Positions 16,811-26,393 of a stretch of 64,000 nt of DNA are shown here, piece by piece; position 1 is the stretch's first letter, and every line of letters starts with the position of its first letter. The notes beneath the pieces were generated by a model that was not told the DNA's origin, ran no database searches, and worked only from the letters and a program-made list of their open reading frames with translations. Origin of the DNA: Homoserinimonas sp. (GTDB lineage Bacteria > Actinomycetota > Actinomycetes > Actinomycetales > Microbacteriaceae); contig JAMLGP010000001.1 in the NCBI GenBank assembly GCA_023957835.1, positions 241,575 to 305,574 on the forward strand, in the 5' to 3' direction. The translations under genes and the position numbers were made by a program.

Positions 16811-17070
16811 ATCTCGCACTAGTGCTGCTGGAGCTTGCGACTCCGACTCCCGAACCCGGGGTTGACCAAATCGTGGAAGCTCCGGGCTGGATCGGCTTTG
16901 CGGCTACCGCCTTCGTCGTCCTGGCTTCTCTGCTGTTGATTCTCGACATGAACCGCAGGATTCGCAGATCCCGCTACCGCGAAGAGGTCCGCAATCAGAT
17001 TGAAGCCGAGCAGGCTCGGGCAACAAAGTCCAAGCCGTCAGGCAAGAAGGGCGAAGCACCTAGGAGCTGA
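16807..17070 (+). CDS. Small single-pass membrane protein encoded after mca
   Basis: An 87-residue protein with one membrane helix (about residues 28-46, WIGFAATAFVVLASLLLIL) and a long basic and acidic tail with coiled-coil character (RRSRYREEVRNQIEAEQARA). The ATG overlaps the mca stop as ATGA, so it is translated with mca. A similar small membrane protein follows mca in many actinobacteria (Rv1083 in M. tuberculosis). No function is known; helping localise Mca is only a guess from the coupling. Confidence 0.8.
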   Translation: MNLALVLLELATPTPEPGVDQIVEAPGWIGFAATAFVVLASLLLILDMNRRIRRSRYREEVRNQIEAEQARATKSKPSGKKGEAPRS

Positions 17071-17072
17071 AC

Positions 17073-17816
17073 TCAGCCGAAGATCGGCGGGTTGATTGCC
17101 ACGAGGAAAGTTCCGGTCCAGTGGCAGAGGAAGGCCAGCAGGGTGAAGCTGTGGAAGATCTCGTGGAAGCCGAAGGTTCCAGGCAGCGGATTGGGCTTCT
17201 TCAGGCCGTAGACGATTGCTCCGGCGGTGTAGAAGAGCCCTCCGGCGAGAATCAGGATCATCATGACCGCATTCGCCTGGAAGAAATCGACGATGAACAT
17301 CATCGCCGCCCAGCCGAGCAGCAGATAGATCGGTACATAGAGCCAGCGAGGCGCCCCGATCCAGAAGACTCGGAATCCGATGCCGAGCAGCGCTCCCGAC
17401 CAGACCAGAATCAAAAGGATCATCGACTTCGGCTGTGGGAGAGCGAGCACCGTGATCGGAGTGTAGGTACCCGCGATCAGCAGGAAGATATTGGCGTGGT
17501 CGAGTCTCTTGAGCACCTTCTTGGTTCGAGGAGACCAGTTGAAGCGGTGGTAGAGCGCTGAAATCCCAAACAGCAACAGCGAGCAGGCCATGAAGACCGC
17601 GGAGCTCCACTTGGCTGCCGGTCCGTGCGCGAGCGTGATGAGAATCACCCCGAGGGCAATTGCGGCCGGGAAAGTGCCGGCGTGAATCCAGCCTCGCCAG
17701 GATGGGCGGACATCCTGACTCGCCTGCGCAGCTTCGAGCAACGGCAGGTTCGGAATCGGCTGCTCCTCGGGCTCGGCGGTGCCTACTCGGGTGGGTTCCT
17801 GAAGATCTGCGGTCAC
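17073..17816 (-). CDS. Hemolysin III (PAQR) family membrane protein
   Basis: A 247-residue membrane protein with seven predicted helices. The family's metal-site motifs are visible: SALYHRFNW in the first half, RLDHANIFLLIAGTYTP next, and FHEIFHSFTLLAFLCHW near the C-terminus. The histidines of the YHR, LDH and HEIFH segments are the usual zinc-coordinating set. I start it at GTG 17816 (VTADLQEPT), because the longer frame to 18023 reads into the intergenic region and the opposite gene. Hemolysin III proteins have no settled bacterial function. Its position beside the cis-prenyltransferase is conserved (Rv1085c/Rv1086). Confidence 0.9.
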   Translation of the reverse strand: MTADLQEPTRVGTAEPEEQPIPNLPLLEAAQASQDVRPSWRGWIHAGTFPAAIALGVILITLAHGPAAKWSSAVFMACSLLLFGISALYHRFNWSPRTKKVLKRLDHANIFLLIAGTYTPITVLALPQPKSMILLILVWSGALLGIGFRVFWIGAPRWLYVPIYLLLGWAAMMFIVDFFQANAVMMILILAGGLFYTAGAIVYGLKKPNPLPGTFGFHEIFHSFTLLAFLCHWTGTFLVAINPPIFG

Positions 17817-17887
17817 ATTCTGACGATACGCGATCGGGGTAACGGCAGTCTGGGAATACGTAGTGCGAATTGGGCTAACGTAGCAGG

Positions 17888-18673
17888 GTGCGAAGCAGTG
17901 GGGTGTCGAGGGCGCGCGGCCTGCTCTACAAGCTCTACCAGCGCCGACTTCGCAAGCAAATAGCCGGTGCACCTGTACCCGGTCACATCGCGATGATTCT
18001 CGACGGGAATCGCCGCTGGGCAAGACAAAACCTGCTGGAATCCGCAGCCCACGGGCACAGAGCCGGAGCGGCCAAGTTCAGGGAGTTCCTCGAGTGGTGT
18101 GACGGCATCGGAGTTTCGGTCGCTACCCTCTACCTGCTCTCAACAGACAATCTCAGCGGAAGAGATTCCGGAGAACTGGATGATTTGTTCCAGATCATCG
18201 CCGAGATGGCCGACGACCTGTCGCACTATCGCGACTGGAAGATTCAGCACGTCGGTTCCACAAAACAGCTACCGGAGACCTTGACCGCAGCTCTAAAGTC
18301 GGCAGAGGCGAGGTCGGCGCAAAATCTGGGATTGCACATTAACCTCGCGGTCGGCTACGGGGGTCGACGGGAAATCGTCGATGCGATGCAGTCGATAGTT
18401 CGTCAGCAGGCTGCAGAAGGCAAGTCTCTGGACGCCCTGGCTGAGATTCTCACTCCGGAGTTGATCGGAGAACACCTCTACACTGGGGGCCAGCCGGATC
18501 CGGATCTCGTGATCAGGACTTCCGGCGAACAGCGGCTTAGCGACTTCATGCTCTGGCAAAGCGCCCACAGCGAGTTCTATTTCGTTGAAGCTCTGGGTCC
18601 TGACCTTCGCGAAGTCGACTTTCTGCGCGCAATCCGCGACTATTCGAGCAGGGACCGCCGATACGGTCAGTAG
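17888..18673 (+). CDS. uppS: Cis-prenyltransferase (Z-isoprenyl diphosphate synthase)
   Basis: A 261-residue enzyme that condenses isopentenyl diphosphate with an allylic primer to make Z-polyprenyl diphosphates, lipid carrier precursors for the cell wall. Asp39 in ILDGNRRWA is the catalytic magnesium ligand, and RTSGEQRLSDFMLWQSAHSE with the following FYF is the conserved C-terminal substrate block. The middle motif reads LLSTDNLSGRDSGEL where typical undecaprenyl synthases have STENW, a feature of the short-chain Rv1086-like group. It may therefore make a shorter, farnesyl-length product. The GTG at 17888 follows a TAACGT hexamer by six bases, so it may be leaderless. Confidence 0.9.
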   Translation: MRSSGVSRARGLLYKLYQRRLRKQIAGAPVPGHIAMILDGNRRWARQNLLESAAHGHRAGAAKFREFLEWCDGIGVSVATLYLLSTDNLSGRDSGELDDLFQIIAEMADDLSHYRDWKIQHVGSTKQLPETLTAALKSAEARSAQNLGLHINLAVGYGGRREIVDAMQSIVRQQAAEGKSLDALAEILTPELIGEHLYTGGQPDPDLVIRTSGEQRLSDFMLWQSAHSEFYFVEALGPDLREVDFLRAIRDYSSRDRRYGQ

Positions 18674-18728
18674 CCGCAGGCAGTAGCTGCGCACGGCCGC
18701 GGCCCGAGGGTGGCAGACTTTTCTGGTG

Positions 18729-19850
18729 ATGTCGATCGACGACTTTCTGCTTCGCTTCGACGAAGAGCCGGGCTACCTCGACTTTGCCAGGGTCGGACCG
18801 CTCTCGCGCGCCTCTATTGAGGAAGAGCGGGCGCTGGACGAGCTGCTCAGTCGCGCCAGATTCGGCAGCCTGGAAAGTCTCATGGATCAGAACTCGAGAT
18901 TCCAGTCCGCGGCTGGCAAACTGACCGGTTTCAAGCCGGAGCAAATCGTCTTTCAGTCGAACACGAGTATCGGGCTCATGCAGGTCGCATTTGGGCTTAA
19001 GGGGAAAGTCTTAATTTCTCCCGCCGAGTTCCCGAGCGGCCCTTTTGCGCTAGTGCGGGCTGCCGCGGCGATGGGGAAAGTGGAGCCACAGTGGCTCGAG
19101 ACTGACTTCGCCGGGGTTACCGCGAGTGCCATCAGGAAGCAACTGAGCAAAGATACGGCGGCAGTGGCTCTGAGTCTTGTGGACTTCAGGACCGGAAGAC
19201 TCGCTGATCTGGAAAGCATTCGCGAAGTCATTGGTGATCGCCTGCTGATTGTCGACGGAATTCAGGGATTCACCGCGGTGGATGTCGATTATCGGCTAGT
19301 CGATGTCCTTGCGACAGGGGGTCAGAAGTGGGCGAGGGCAGGCTGGGGAACCGGACTGCTGGCGCTCAGCGATCGGGCCCTCGAAGCCGTGCGGCCGGTG
19401 CTCTCAGGATTCAACGCGACCGATGTGCTGCCGATGCCGATGGACTCCGTGCCAGACCACGCAAAGGGCGCAAAGGCCTTCCAGCAGAGCAATCCGAGCC
19501 CAATTGCCCAGGCCAGGTTTGCGGCCGCGATGGAAGAGATTGCAGAAGTCGGGGTTGGTGCAATTGCCTCACGAGTTCTCGAGAACTCCGCAAAGCTCAT
19601 CGAGCTAGCAGACGAATTTGGGATTCGAGTTGTCTCGCCGAGAGACGATAAGCAGCGTGCGGGCATTGTTTCTCTGGAACCTGGGCCGACAGAATTCACG
19701 GCGCTGGTTGTGAGCCTTCACAATCACGGGGTGACGGCAACCTCGAGGGGGAGCAGCATCCGATTGAGTGCTCACGCAACTACGAGCGAGGAGACAGTCG
19801 GGATGCTCAGGGCGGCTCTTGAATCCTTCACACTGACCGCCGGGCGTTAG
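18729..19850 (+). CDS. Aminotransferase class V-fold PLP protein
   Basis: A 373-residue PLP-dependent protein of the class V aminotransferase/cysteine desulfurase group. Asp176 in LLIVDGIQGF and Lys200 in ATGGQKWARAGWG are the expected cofactor-binding Asp and Schiff-base Lys; the middle QSNTSIGLMQVAF is the phosphate-cup region. It lacks a clear cysteine desulfurase loop, so a kynureninase- or aminotransferase-like activity is more likely. Substrate unknown. The start is ATG 18729 or the GTG just before it (18726). It lies 55 bases after the cis-prenyltransferase gene with no obvious terminator between. Confidence 0.82.
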   Translation: MSIDDFLLRFDEEPGYLDFARVGPLSRASIEEERALDELLSRARFGSLESLMDQNSRFQSAAGKLTGFKPEQIVFQSNTSIGLMQVAFGLKGKVLISPAEFPSGPFALVRAAAAMGKVEPQWLETDFAGVTASAIRKQLSKDTAAVALSLVDFRTGRLADLESIREVIGDRLLIVDGIQGFTAVDVDYRLVDVLATGGQKWARAGWGTGLLALSDRALEAVRPVLSGFNATDVLPMPMDSVPDHAKGAKAFQQSNPSPIAQARFAAAMEEIAEVGVGAIASRVLENSAKLIELADEFGIRVVSPRDDKQRAGIVSLEPGPTEFTALVVSLHNHGVTATSRGSSIRLSAHATTSEETVGMLRAALESFTLTAGR

Positions 19851-19854
19851 CCCG

Positions 19855-19872
19855 GGGGCCTCTCGCCCCTTT
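19855..19872 (+). terminator. Weak hairpin after the class V aminotransferase gene
   Basis: GGGGC (19855-19859) and GCCCC (19865-19869) form a 5-base stem with a CTCTC loop, followed by TTT, five bases after the stop. It could be a weak terminator. The remaining gap up to the phoH2 start (to 20031) shows no reading frame or motif that I recognise. Confidence 0.4.
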
Positions 19873-20031
19873 AACCGGGGGTGTGTCGGTGCCGAGAGTT
19901 CCGCGATCAGACCGTAGCGTCAAGACATCGGGCAACGCGCCCGATCGGGGCGGCCGCGATTGATCGCTTCAGAACCTTCAGTGGCCGCAACGATAGACCG
20001 GTAGCGGTTGAATCCGGGAATGGAGCAGTTG

Positions 20032-21384
20032 GTGGCCCCGACAAAAACTCCCCAGGCCAAAGAGTTCGAAGCGGCAAGGGAGGTAGTCGGTCAGGCTGAA
20101 AAAACCTACGTTCTCGACACCTCCGTTTTGCTCTCAGACCCGAAGGCGATCTTCAGGTTTGCAGAGCACGACATCGTTCTGCCGGTAGTCGTAATCAGCG
20201 AACTCGAGTCGAAGCGCAACGATCCCGAGATCGGGTACTTCGCAAGACAGGCACTGCGCAATCTTGATGAATTGCGAATCAGACACGAGCGGCTCGATTT
20301 TCCGGTAGCAGTCGGCACCGGAGGAAGTCTGAGGGTCGAGCTCAATCATTCCAACCAGTCGGTATTGCCGTCCGGACTGCAGCTCGGGGACAATGACTCC
20401 CGAATTCTCGCTGTCGCATCCAACCTCGCAAACGACGGGCTCAACGTAACAGTGGTCTCAAAAGACCTGCCGCTTAGAGTCAAGGCGGCGGCGATTGGAA
20501 TTGCTGCCGAAGAGTATCGCGCCGAACTCGCGGTGGACTCAGGCTGGACTGGAACTGCCGAGTTGAGCCTCGGGTCCAAAGACATTTCAAAGCTTTACGA
20601 CGAGGAAGTGCTCACTACTTCGCAGGTCGTGGAAATGCCCATAAACACCGGACTGATAATCCACTCCGAGCGCGGATCAGCCCTCGGGCGGGTTACCAGC
20701 CCCGGACGGATCAGCTTGGTTCGAGGCGATCGCGAAATCTTCGGAATGCACGGCCGGTCCGCAGAGCAAAGGCTCGCAATCGATCTGCTGCTGGATCCGG
20801 AGCTTGGCATAGTCTCCCTCGGCGGCAGGGCAGGGACAGGCAAGTCTGCTCTCGCGCTCTGCGCCGGACTTGAGGCCGTGCTTGAGCGCCAGCAGCATCG
20901 GAAGATCATGGTCTTCCGCCCGCTCTACGCAGTGGGTGGACAGGACCTCGGATACCTGCCGGGCGATGCAGCCGAGAAGATGAACCCCTGGGCACAGGCC
21001 GTGTTCGACACTCTTGGATCCGTCGTCTCGTCAAACGTCCTCGATGAGGTAGTCGAGCGGGGATTGCTGGAAGTACTCCCGCTCACCCACATCAGAGGTC
21101 GAAGCCTTCACGACTCGTTCGTCATTGTCGATGAAGCTCAGTCCCTCGAGCGCAATGTTCTGCTAACCGTGCTCAGCCGAATCGGCCAGAACTCGAGAGT
21201 CGTGCTTACCCATGATGTTGCGCAGCGTGACAACCTGCGGGTGGGCAGACACGATGGCGTCGCCTCGGTAATCGAGACCCTCAAGGGACACAAACTGTTT
21301 GGCCACATAACCCTCACGAGGTCGGAGAGGTCGGATATTGCGGCTCTCGTGACCGAACTGCTCGAAGGTAATGAACTGGTTTGA
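20032..21384 (+). CDS. phoH2: PhoH family protein with N-terminal PIN domain (PhoH2)
   Basis: A fusion of a PIN ribonuclease domain (about residues 25-150; first acidic residue in [12 protein letters not shown]) and a PhoH RNA helicase-like ATPase domain (about 230-450). Walker A is [12 protein letters not shown] and Walker B is FVIVDEAQS. PhoH2 proteins are known to unwind and cleave RNA, and some mycobacterial ones are encoded with an antitoxin-like partner, which I do not see here. I prefer GTG 20032 with GGAG six bases upstream; TTG 20008 and ATG 20020 are in-frame alternatives. A conserved gene in this block (Rv1095). Confidence 0.93.
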   Translation: MAPTKTPQAKEFEAAREVVGQAEKTYVLDTSVLLSDPKAIFRFAEHDIVLPVVVISELESKRNDPEIGYFARQALRNLDELRIRHERLDFPVAVGTGGSLRVELNHSNQSVLPSGLQLGDNDSRILAVASNLANDGLNVTVVSKDLPLRVKAAAIGIAAEEYRAELAVDSGWTGTAELSLGSKDISKLYDEEVLTTSQVVEMPINTGLIIHSERGSALGRVTSPGRISLVRGDREIFGMHGRSAEQRLAIDLLLDPELGIVSLGGRAGTGKSALALCAGLEAVLERQQHRKIMVFRPLYAVGGQDLGYLPGDAAEKMNPWAQAVFDTLGSVVSSNVLDEVVERGLLEVLPLTHIRGRSLHDSFVIVDEAQSLERNVLLTVLSRIGQNSRVVLTHDVAQRDNLRVGRHDGVASVIETLKGHKLFGHITLTRSERSDIAALVTELLEGNELV

Positions 21385-21418
21385 GACTTTCTGCATTTTG
21401 ACCTGTTAAGGTCGAGAG

Positions 21419-22198
21419 GTGGAACTGCTTGTCTGGGTGCTACTTGCGAGTCTTGCGGTTCTGCTTCTTTGGGGAGTGATCGCTCCACGGAGTTTGTGGA
21501 AAGTCGCCGCCAGCTGGAGTTATCGGAACCCGTACTTCGATGAACCCACCGGTTCGGCGTTTGCACTGTCTCGACTCATCGCAGGTCTCGGCCTGGCCGC
21601 TCTGTTGATTGCGGGGTTTGTCTCATGGCAGGTCTGGTTATCAAGGCAGCCGGTGCCGCCGCCACCGCCGACTCAGGTGGAACTCATGTGGGGCAAACCG
21701 GAGCCGGTAGTGCTGAATCGAGTTGTCACCGGCGTCACCAAGATTCCGACGGACCTTGTTTCTCAGCCGGTTCTCGGGTTCCAGGCTGTGAAAGGTCAGA
21801 CGAGGCAGCCGGTCTACCTGTTCAGCTTGAAGAACTTTGACCTTGAGGACGCTACAGACTCGAACGGGCTGGTTGGGCATCCGCCGGGTCCCGGGCTGCT
21901 TGCACTGGATACTGCAGATCTGGTCGTGAAGGTTGCAGGGGACGCTCGATGCTTCCCGCATCAGGTGGTGGTCCGCGAAACTGCTACCGAGGTGCAAGTC
22001 GGCGTTTATTACGGCCAAAAGAAGCCGGCCGACGGTTCAAATGACGATCAACTCGCGAGCTGTCTCGTGACGTCGAATCCGCAGAATCTGCCGACCCTGA
22101 TTCCGATTCAACTTCAGGAGCCGCTCGATAAGAGGGCAGTCGTCGATATGAACGGGTATCCGATCTTCGAGGTGAAAGATCCGGCCGCTGCCGGGTGA
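21419..22198 (+). CDS. Membrane-anchored protein of unknown function
   Basis: A 259-residue protein with two N-terminal membrane helices (residues 2-23 and about 48-70) around a short segment rich in Trp and Tyr (WKVAASWSYRNPYFDEPTGS), which resembles small DUF6199-type membrane proteins. A proline run (PVPPPPPTQ) leads to an extracytoplasmic domain of about 170 residues with two cysteines, RCFPHQ and ASCLVT, possibly disulfide bonded. The GTG at 21419 has AAGG upstream. It lies 34 bases after phoH2 and converges on fumC. I do not recognise the C-terminal domain. Confidence 0.75.
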   Translation: MELLVWVLLASLAVLLLWGVIAPRSLWKVAASWSYRNPYFDEPTGSAFALSRLIAGLGLAALLIAGFVSWQVWLSRQPVPPPPPTQVELMWGKPEPVVLNRVVTGVTKIPTDLVSQPVLGFQAVKGQTRQPVYLFSLKNFDLEDATDSNGLVGHPPGPGLLALDTADLVVKVAGDARCFPHQVVVRETATEVQVGVYYGQKKPADGSNDDQLASCLVTSNPQNLPTLIPIQLQEPLDKRAVVDMNGYPIFEVKDPAAAG

Positions 22199-22206
22199 CG
22201 GCGCGC

Positions 22207-23604
22207 TCAGTTCGGGTGGGTCATGCTGAACACGTCAAGCAGCGCATCCAACTGATCGAGGCTGACTTCGCCGCGCTCGACAAATCCGAGATCGATAACC
22301 GACTCCCGAATAGTGATTCCCTTCGCCACCGCATTCTTTGCAATCTTCGCGGCGGCCTCGTAGCCGATCACCTTGTTTAGCGGCGTGACGATCGAGGGCG
22401 AGGACTCGGCCATGGCCCTTGCCCGCTCAAGGTTCGCCTTGAGTCCGTCTACGGTCTTTTCGGCAAGCAGCTTCGCGCTGTTTGAGAGCAGTCGAATCGA
22501 CTCGAGCAGGGCGGTACCCATCACCGGGATCGCAACGTTCAACTCGAACGCCCCGCTTGCCCCTGACCAGGAGATCGTGGCGTCATTTCCAACCACCCGA
22601 GCGCACACCATGAGTACGGCTTCGGGAATTACCGGGTTCACCTTTCCCGGCATGATTGAGGATCCCGGTTGAAGGTCCGGCAGATGCAGTTCGGCCAGCC
22701 CGGTGTTGGGGCCGGAGCCCATCCATCTCAGGTCGTTGCAGATTTTGGTGAGACTCACCGCGATCACTTTCAAAGCGCCGGATGCCTCAACCAGTCCGTC
22801 TCTTGCCCCCTGAGCTTCGAAGTGATCCTTCGCCTCTGTAATCGGGAGTCCGGATTCCTTCGCAAGCTCTGCGATTACTTTCTGCGGGAAGCCCGCCGGA
22901 GTATTGATGCCGGTTCCAACAGCCGTGCCACCCAGCGGGACTTCGGCAACGCGCGGGATTACCGACTGGACCCGCTCGATCCCGAGCCGAATCTGGCGGG
23001 CGTAGCCGCCGAATTCCTGGCCGAGAGTGACCGGGGTGGCATCCATCAGGTGCGTGCGGCCGGACTTGACCGCCTTCGCCCACTCCGCAGCCTTCTTTTC
23101 GAGCGAAGAGGCGAGCTTCTCAAGCGCCGGAATGAGCAGGTGCAGCAGTTCGCCGGTCACAGCGAGGTGAACCGAGGTTGGGAAAACATCGTTAGAGGAC
23201 TGCGAGGCATTGACGTGATCATTGGGGTGCACCTGGCTACCGAGCCTCGCTGTTGCGAGAGTCGCGAGCACTTCGTTCATGTTCATGTTCGACGAAGTGC
23301 CGCTGCCGGTCTGGTAGACGTCAATCGGGAACTGGTCGTGATGCGCTCCGCCGATTATCTCGTCAGCCGACTCGGTAATCGCCTTGGCGATTTCCGGGCT
23401 GAGGATTCCGAGCGAGCCGTTTACGATCGCTGCCGCTCTCTTGATTCGCGCCAGAGCGATGATCTGAGCCGATTCGAGTCCCATTCCCGAAATCGGAAAG
23501 TTCTCTACCGCACGCTGAGTCTGGGCGGCGTAGAGAGCGCTCGCCGGTACACGAACCTCGCCCATGGTGTCGTGCTCGATCCGAAACTCTTCCGACTTGC
23601 TCAT
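22207..23604 (-). CDS. fumC: Fumarate hydratase class II
   Basis: Iron-independent TCA-cycle enzyme that interconverts fumarate and malate. Its 465 residues are normal for the fumarase C/aspartase superfamily. The signature [12 protein letters not shown] contains the mobile catalytic loop serine, and [14 protein letters not shown] near residue 100 and [17 protein letters not shown] near 190 are the other conserved blocks. It is followed downstream on other strands by nothing co-directional, and the carbonic anhydrase operon ends 22 bases upstream of its start, so read-through is possible. Fumarase lies close to phoH2 and glpX in M. tuberculosis too. Confidence 0.97.
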   Translation of the reverse strand: MSKSEEFRIEHDTMGEVRVPASALYAAQTQRAVENFPISGMGLESAQIIALARIKRAAAIVNGSLGILSPEIAKAITESADEIIGGAHHDQFPIDVYQTGSGTSSNMNMNEVLATLATARLGSQVHPNDHVNASQSSNDVFPTSVHLAVTGELLHLLIPALEKLASSLEKKAAEWAKAVKSGRTHLMDATPVTLGQEFGGYARQIRLGIERVQSVIPRVAEVPLGGTAVGTGINTPAGFPQKVIAELAKESGLPITEAKDHFEAQGARDGLVEASGALKVIAVSLTKICNDLRWMGSGPNTGLAELHLPDLQPGSSIMPGKVNPVIPEAVLMVCARVVGNDATISWSGASGAFELNVAIPVMGTALLESIRLLSNSAKLLAEKTVDGLKANLERARAMAESSPSIVTPLNKVIGYEAAAKIAKNAVAKGITIRESVIDLGFVERGEVSLDQLDALLDVFSMTHPN

Positions 23605-23626
23605 GGCCCCTGCCTGCTCCTGATTG

Positions 23627-24277
23627 TTATCTGGCGTTGCCTACGGTCACATCGGATACGACCTGACCTTCCAGCAACTTGTAGTTCGCTCCGACGATAG
23701 CCAGAGTACCCGCGGCGATCGCTTCGCTGATCAGTTCTGACGATTCGACGAGAGCCGCCACAGTTCTTCGCAAGTGCTCCCGGCCGACCTCGGCCGCATC
23801 CAAAGGGGACTCCTTTAAAGTGCGCTCTCGAACCTTGACTACCGCCCTGGTGACCGGCTCAATCAGCTCTCGAATGTGAGGGGGAATCGACGGTGCGTCC
23901 GGGCCCTCGCTCGCGATCGCCGCTGCCACCGCTCCGCACTCGTCGTGACCAAGAACGACAATGAGCGGCACATTCAGGATTGCAACCGCATACTCTATAG
24001 AGCCGATTACGGGGGCAGAAACGATTTGACCCGCGTTCCTGATTACGAACAGGTCGCCAAGCCCCATGTCGAAAATAATCTCCGCAGCGAGCCTGGAATC
24101 GCTGCAGCCAAAGAGGGCCGCTTTCGGAAATTGCGTGCCGATGAGCTCTCCGCGCCGATCGACATCCTGTCTTGGATGCCGCGGCTCGCCGGCAATGAAA
24201 CGACCGTTGCCCTGGATCATCTCCCGCCAGGCGGCGGCCGGAGTCAATTTGCCGGAACTTGAGGAATCTGCAGTCAT
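23627..24277 (-). CDS. Beta-class carbonic anhydrase
   Basis: Interconverts CO2 and bicarbonate. A 216-residue cytoplasmic zinc enzyme with the beta-class ligands: Cys and Asp in FGCSDSRL, and His and Cys in GHDECGAV. Start ATG 24277 overlaps the DUF4245 stop by four bases, which is better supported than the longer frame to 24295. It is the last gene of a run that begins with the exonuclease VII genes, an odd functional mix that probably reflects compaction. Bicarbonate supply for carboxylations is the likely role. Confidence 0.93.
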   Translation of the reverse strand: MTADSSSSGKLTPAAAWREMIQGNGRFIAGEPRHPRQDVDRRGELIGTQFPKAALFGCSDSRLAAEIIFDMGLGDLFVIRNAGQIVSAPVIGSIEYAVAILNVPLIVVLGHDECGAVAAAIASEGPDAPSIPPHIRELIEPVTRAVVKVRERTLKESPLDAAEVGREHLRRTVAALVESSELISEAIAAGTLAIVGANYKLLEGQVVSDVTVGNAR

Positions 24278-24903
24278 GAGTTGTTCGCAATCCACTTAGT
24301 CAACTGGGCGGCGACCAGTTCGAATTCATCGGTTGCCGCGGTCCCGTAGAGCACAAAGCTGCTTGTGCCTTCGTCCAGTTCCATTGAGTAGGCAAGGTTT
24401 CCTGTGTCTTTGGCTTTTCGGTAGTCATAGACGATCCAGTTTCGCCCGTCAACTTCACGGTTGCCGGTAGCCGCTCGCGCACCGAGTTGATTTGCCACCC
24501 AGGTCGGATTTGCATTGATCCCCTGCTTGAGCCCGATGAACTCGCCTTTCGGGGTGAGGAAACCGACCTCCCAGGTGGGGACCTTGTCGGTCGGCGCCGC
24601 GTTGTATCTGGCAAAGTTGGAGTGCCAGGTTTCGGGCAGATCGGGCGCGGCCAGTGGAACTGCGGCGTCTGCCTCACCGGCGATGGACTTGTAGTCGGCG
24701 GCAGGGATCACCGGGCCGGGCTGTTCGGTAAACAGCAATACCACTCCGACGACTGCGATGCAGGCGGCCAGAGCAAGAACGAGGTTGAACAGGGTCTGGC
24801 CCTGGCGCCGCTTCGCGCTTGCCTGCGAGCGGCGCTGGGCGGTCTCTTCCGGCGTTTCGGGGCGACCCAGCTCGGCAACGATCGGCTCAGACTTGGGGCT
24901 CAT
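24274..24903 (-). CDS. DUF4245 membrane-anchored protein
   Basis: A 209-residue protein with a cytoplasmic N-terminal segment, one membrane helix (about 40-60, [21 protein letters not shown]) and an extracytoplasmic domain. The conserved core includes [10 protein letters not shown] and [18 protein letters not shown], typical of DUF4245. Function unknown. It overlaps xseB by four bases at its start and the carbonic anhydrase gene by four at its end, so it is translated as part of that operon. In M. tuberculosis a DUF4245 gene (Rv1100) also lies between glpX and the xse genes. Confidence 0.88.
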   Translation of the reverse strand: MSPKSEPIVAELGRPETPEETAQRRSQASAKRRQGQTLFNLVLALAACIAVVGVVLLFTEQPGPVIPAADYKSIAGEADAAVPLAAPDLPETWHSNFARYNAAPTDKVPTWEVGFLTPKGEFIGLKQGINANPTWVANQLGARAATGNREVDGRNWIVYDYRKAKDTGNLAYSMELDEGTSSFVLYGTAATDEFELVAAQLTKWIANNS

Positions 24904-25148
24904 TCCTCAACCGCTGCAGTGTTCTGGGCCGCACTCCTTGCCGCATCGAGCCTCGACTTGGCGCCGATTAGCCACTCTTCGCAGCGGCTGGCGAGAGCTT
25001 CGCCTTTTTCCCAAAGATCCAGAGACTGCTCGAGGGTCGTTGAACCCTGCTCAAGCTCGGTCACAACCTTGATCAGTTCGTCCCGGGCCTGTTCGTAGCT
25101 CAAGTCCGCGAAGTCGAATCTGGGCTTATCGGATGCCGCGCTCACCAC
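24900..25148 (-). CDS. xseB: Exodeoxyribonuclease VII small subunit
   Basis: An 82-residue helical protein with the XseB pattern: [37 protein letters not shown] in pieces across residues 17-53. Several small subunits bind one XseA to form the single-strand-specific exonuclease VII. Two GTG codons (25148 and 25145) could start it. It lies 33 bases after xseA and overlaps the DUF4245 gene by four bases. The length matches the family (about 80). Confidence 0.93.
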   Translation of the reverse strand: MVSAASDKPRFDFADLSYEQARDELIKVVTELEQGSTTLEQSLDLWEKGEALASRCEEWLIGAKSRLDAARSAAQNTAAVEE

Positions 25149-25181
25149 TCCAGACTACTAGCCGCCGCAGGCCGGGCTCTC

Positions 25182-26393
25182 TCAATCTTCAACCTTCGCC
25201 CTGATCGACCCGTCGGATAGGGTCACGAGAAGCTTTGAGCCGGACTTCGCCTGGCCGGACTCTCTCAGAATCTCGCCGGATTCGAGTTGAACTATTGAGT
25301 ATCCGCGCTCAAGGGTGCGTCTTGGCGAAATCGCCCTCAGCTGGCCGGAAAGCTCTGCAATTTTCGATTCCGCACGCTCGACGAGCCGATCCATGAGCTC
25401 CGCACCTCGGGCTACGTAACGGGTGAGATCCTCCGAGCGCTGCTGGGTGATCCAGTCGCTTCCCGCGAGTACGGGCCTTGACCTAAGCTGGCCGATCCGC
25501 TCTATCTCTGCATTAAGCAGGCTCGTCAGTCGCAGGCCGATTCGGCTTCTGGCTTGCTGGACTCTCAGGGTTTCTTCCGCAACATCCGGAACGACTCTCT
25601 TGGCCGCATCAGTCGGGGTCGATGCTCGAAGATCGGCCACGTAATCCAGCAGCGGTCGGTCGTTTTCGTGGCCGATCGCACTCACGAGCGGAGTGCGGCA
25701 CTCTGCTGCCGCCCGAACCAGGCTCTCATCGCTGAAGACGAGCAGGTTCTGAAAGTCGCCGCCGCCCCTTGCGACAATAATGACATCCACTTCCGGATCT
25801 GCATCCAGAGTGCGGATCGCGGCAATTACTTCACCCGCTGCCTTCTCTCCCTGAACAGCGGCATAGGCGATCCTGAACGCAACGTTCGGCCACCTCAACT
25901 GGGCGTTTCGCAGAACGTCCTTTTCCGCATCCGAATCCTTGCCGGTGACCAGCCCGATGAGGTTTGGCAAGAAAGGCAAGGGGACTTTGCGGCTCTCGTC
26001 GAACAAGCCCTCGGCTGCGAGTTTCTGGCGCAGCTTCTCCAGCCGCTCCAGCAGGTCGCCGAGGCCCACTTGCCTCATTTCGAAAACCTGCATGCTCAGG
26101 GTTCCGCCCTTTGGCCAGAAGTTCGGCTTGACCAGGGCGATCACCCGGTCTCCCTGCTTTAGGTCGTCAGGCAGCTTTGAACGCACAGTAGACCAGATAT
26201 TGAAGCTCACCGTGACGTCTGCTTCGAGGTCTTTCAGCTTTCCGTAGACGTTACCGGCCGAAACGCCCCACTGGGTTATTTCTCCTTCGATCCAGACCGA
26301 GCCGAGGCGATCGATCCATTCCTTGAGCTTTGCGGAGAGGGTAGAAACCGGCCACGGCGAATCCGGGGAGGTGGGCGCTGCCGCTTCGGTCAA
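25182..26393 (-). CDS. xseA: Exodeoxyribonuclease VII large subunit
   Basis: The 403-residue catalytic subunit of exonuclease VII, which degrades single-stranded DNA from both ends into oligonucleotides. An N-terminal OB fold (about 15-110, including VWIEGEITQW) is followed by the catalytic domain with IIVARGGGDFQNLLVFSDE and the GHENDRPLLDYVADLRASTPTDAA region, then a coiled coil and a C-terminal tail (RTLERGYSIVQ). The start overlaps the stop of the unknown gene upstream by four bases (26390-26393), so the two are translationally coupled. Confidence 0.96.
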   Translation of the reverse strand: MTEAAAPTSPDSPWPVSTLSAKLKEWIDRLGSVWIEGEITQWGVSAGNVYGKLKDLEADVTVSFNIWSTVRSKLPDDLKQGDRVIALVKPNFWPKGGTLSMQVFEMRQVGLGDLLERLEKLRQKLAAEGLFDESRKVPLPFLPNLIGLVTGKDSDAEKDVLRNAQLRWPNVAFRIAYAAVQGEKAAGEVIAAIRTLDADPEVDVIIVARGGGDFQNLLVFSDESLVRAAAECRTPLVSAIGHENDRPLLDYVADLRASTPTDAAKRVVPDVAEETLRVQQARSRIGLRLTSLLNAEIERIGQLRSRPVLAGSDWITQQRSEDLTRYVARGAELMDRLVERAESKIAELSGQLRAISPRRTLERGYSIVQLESGEILRESGQAKSGSKLLVTLSDGSIRAKVED

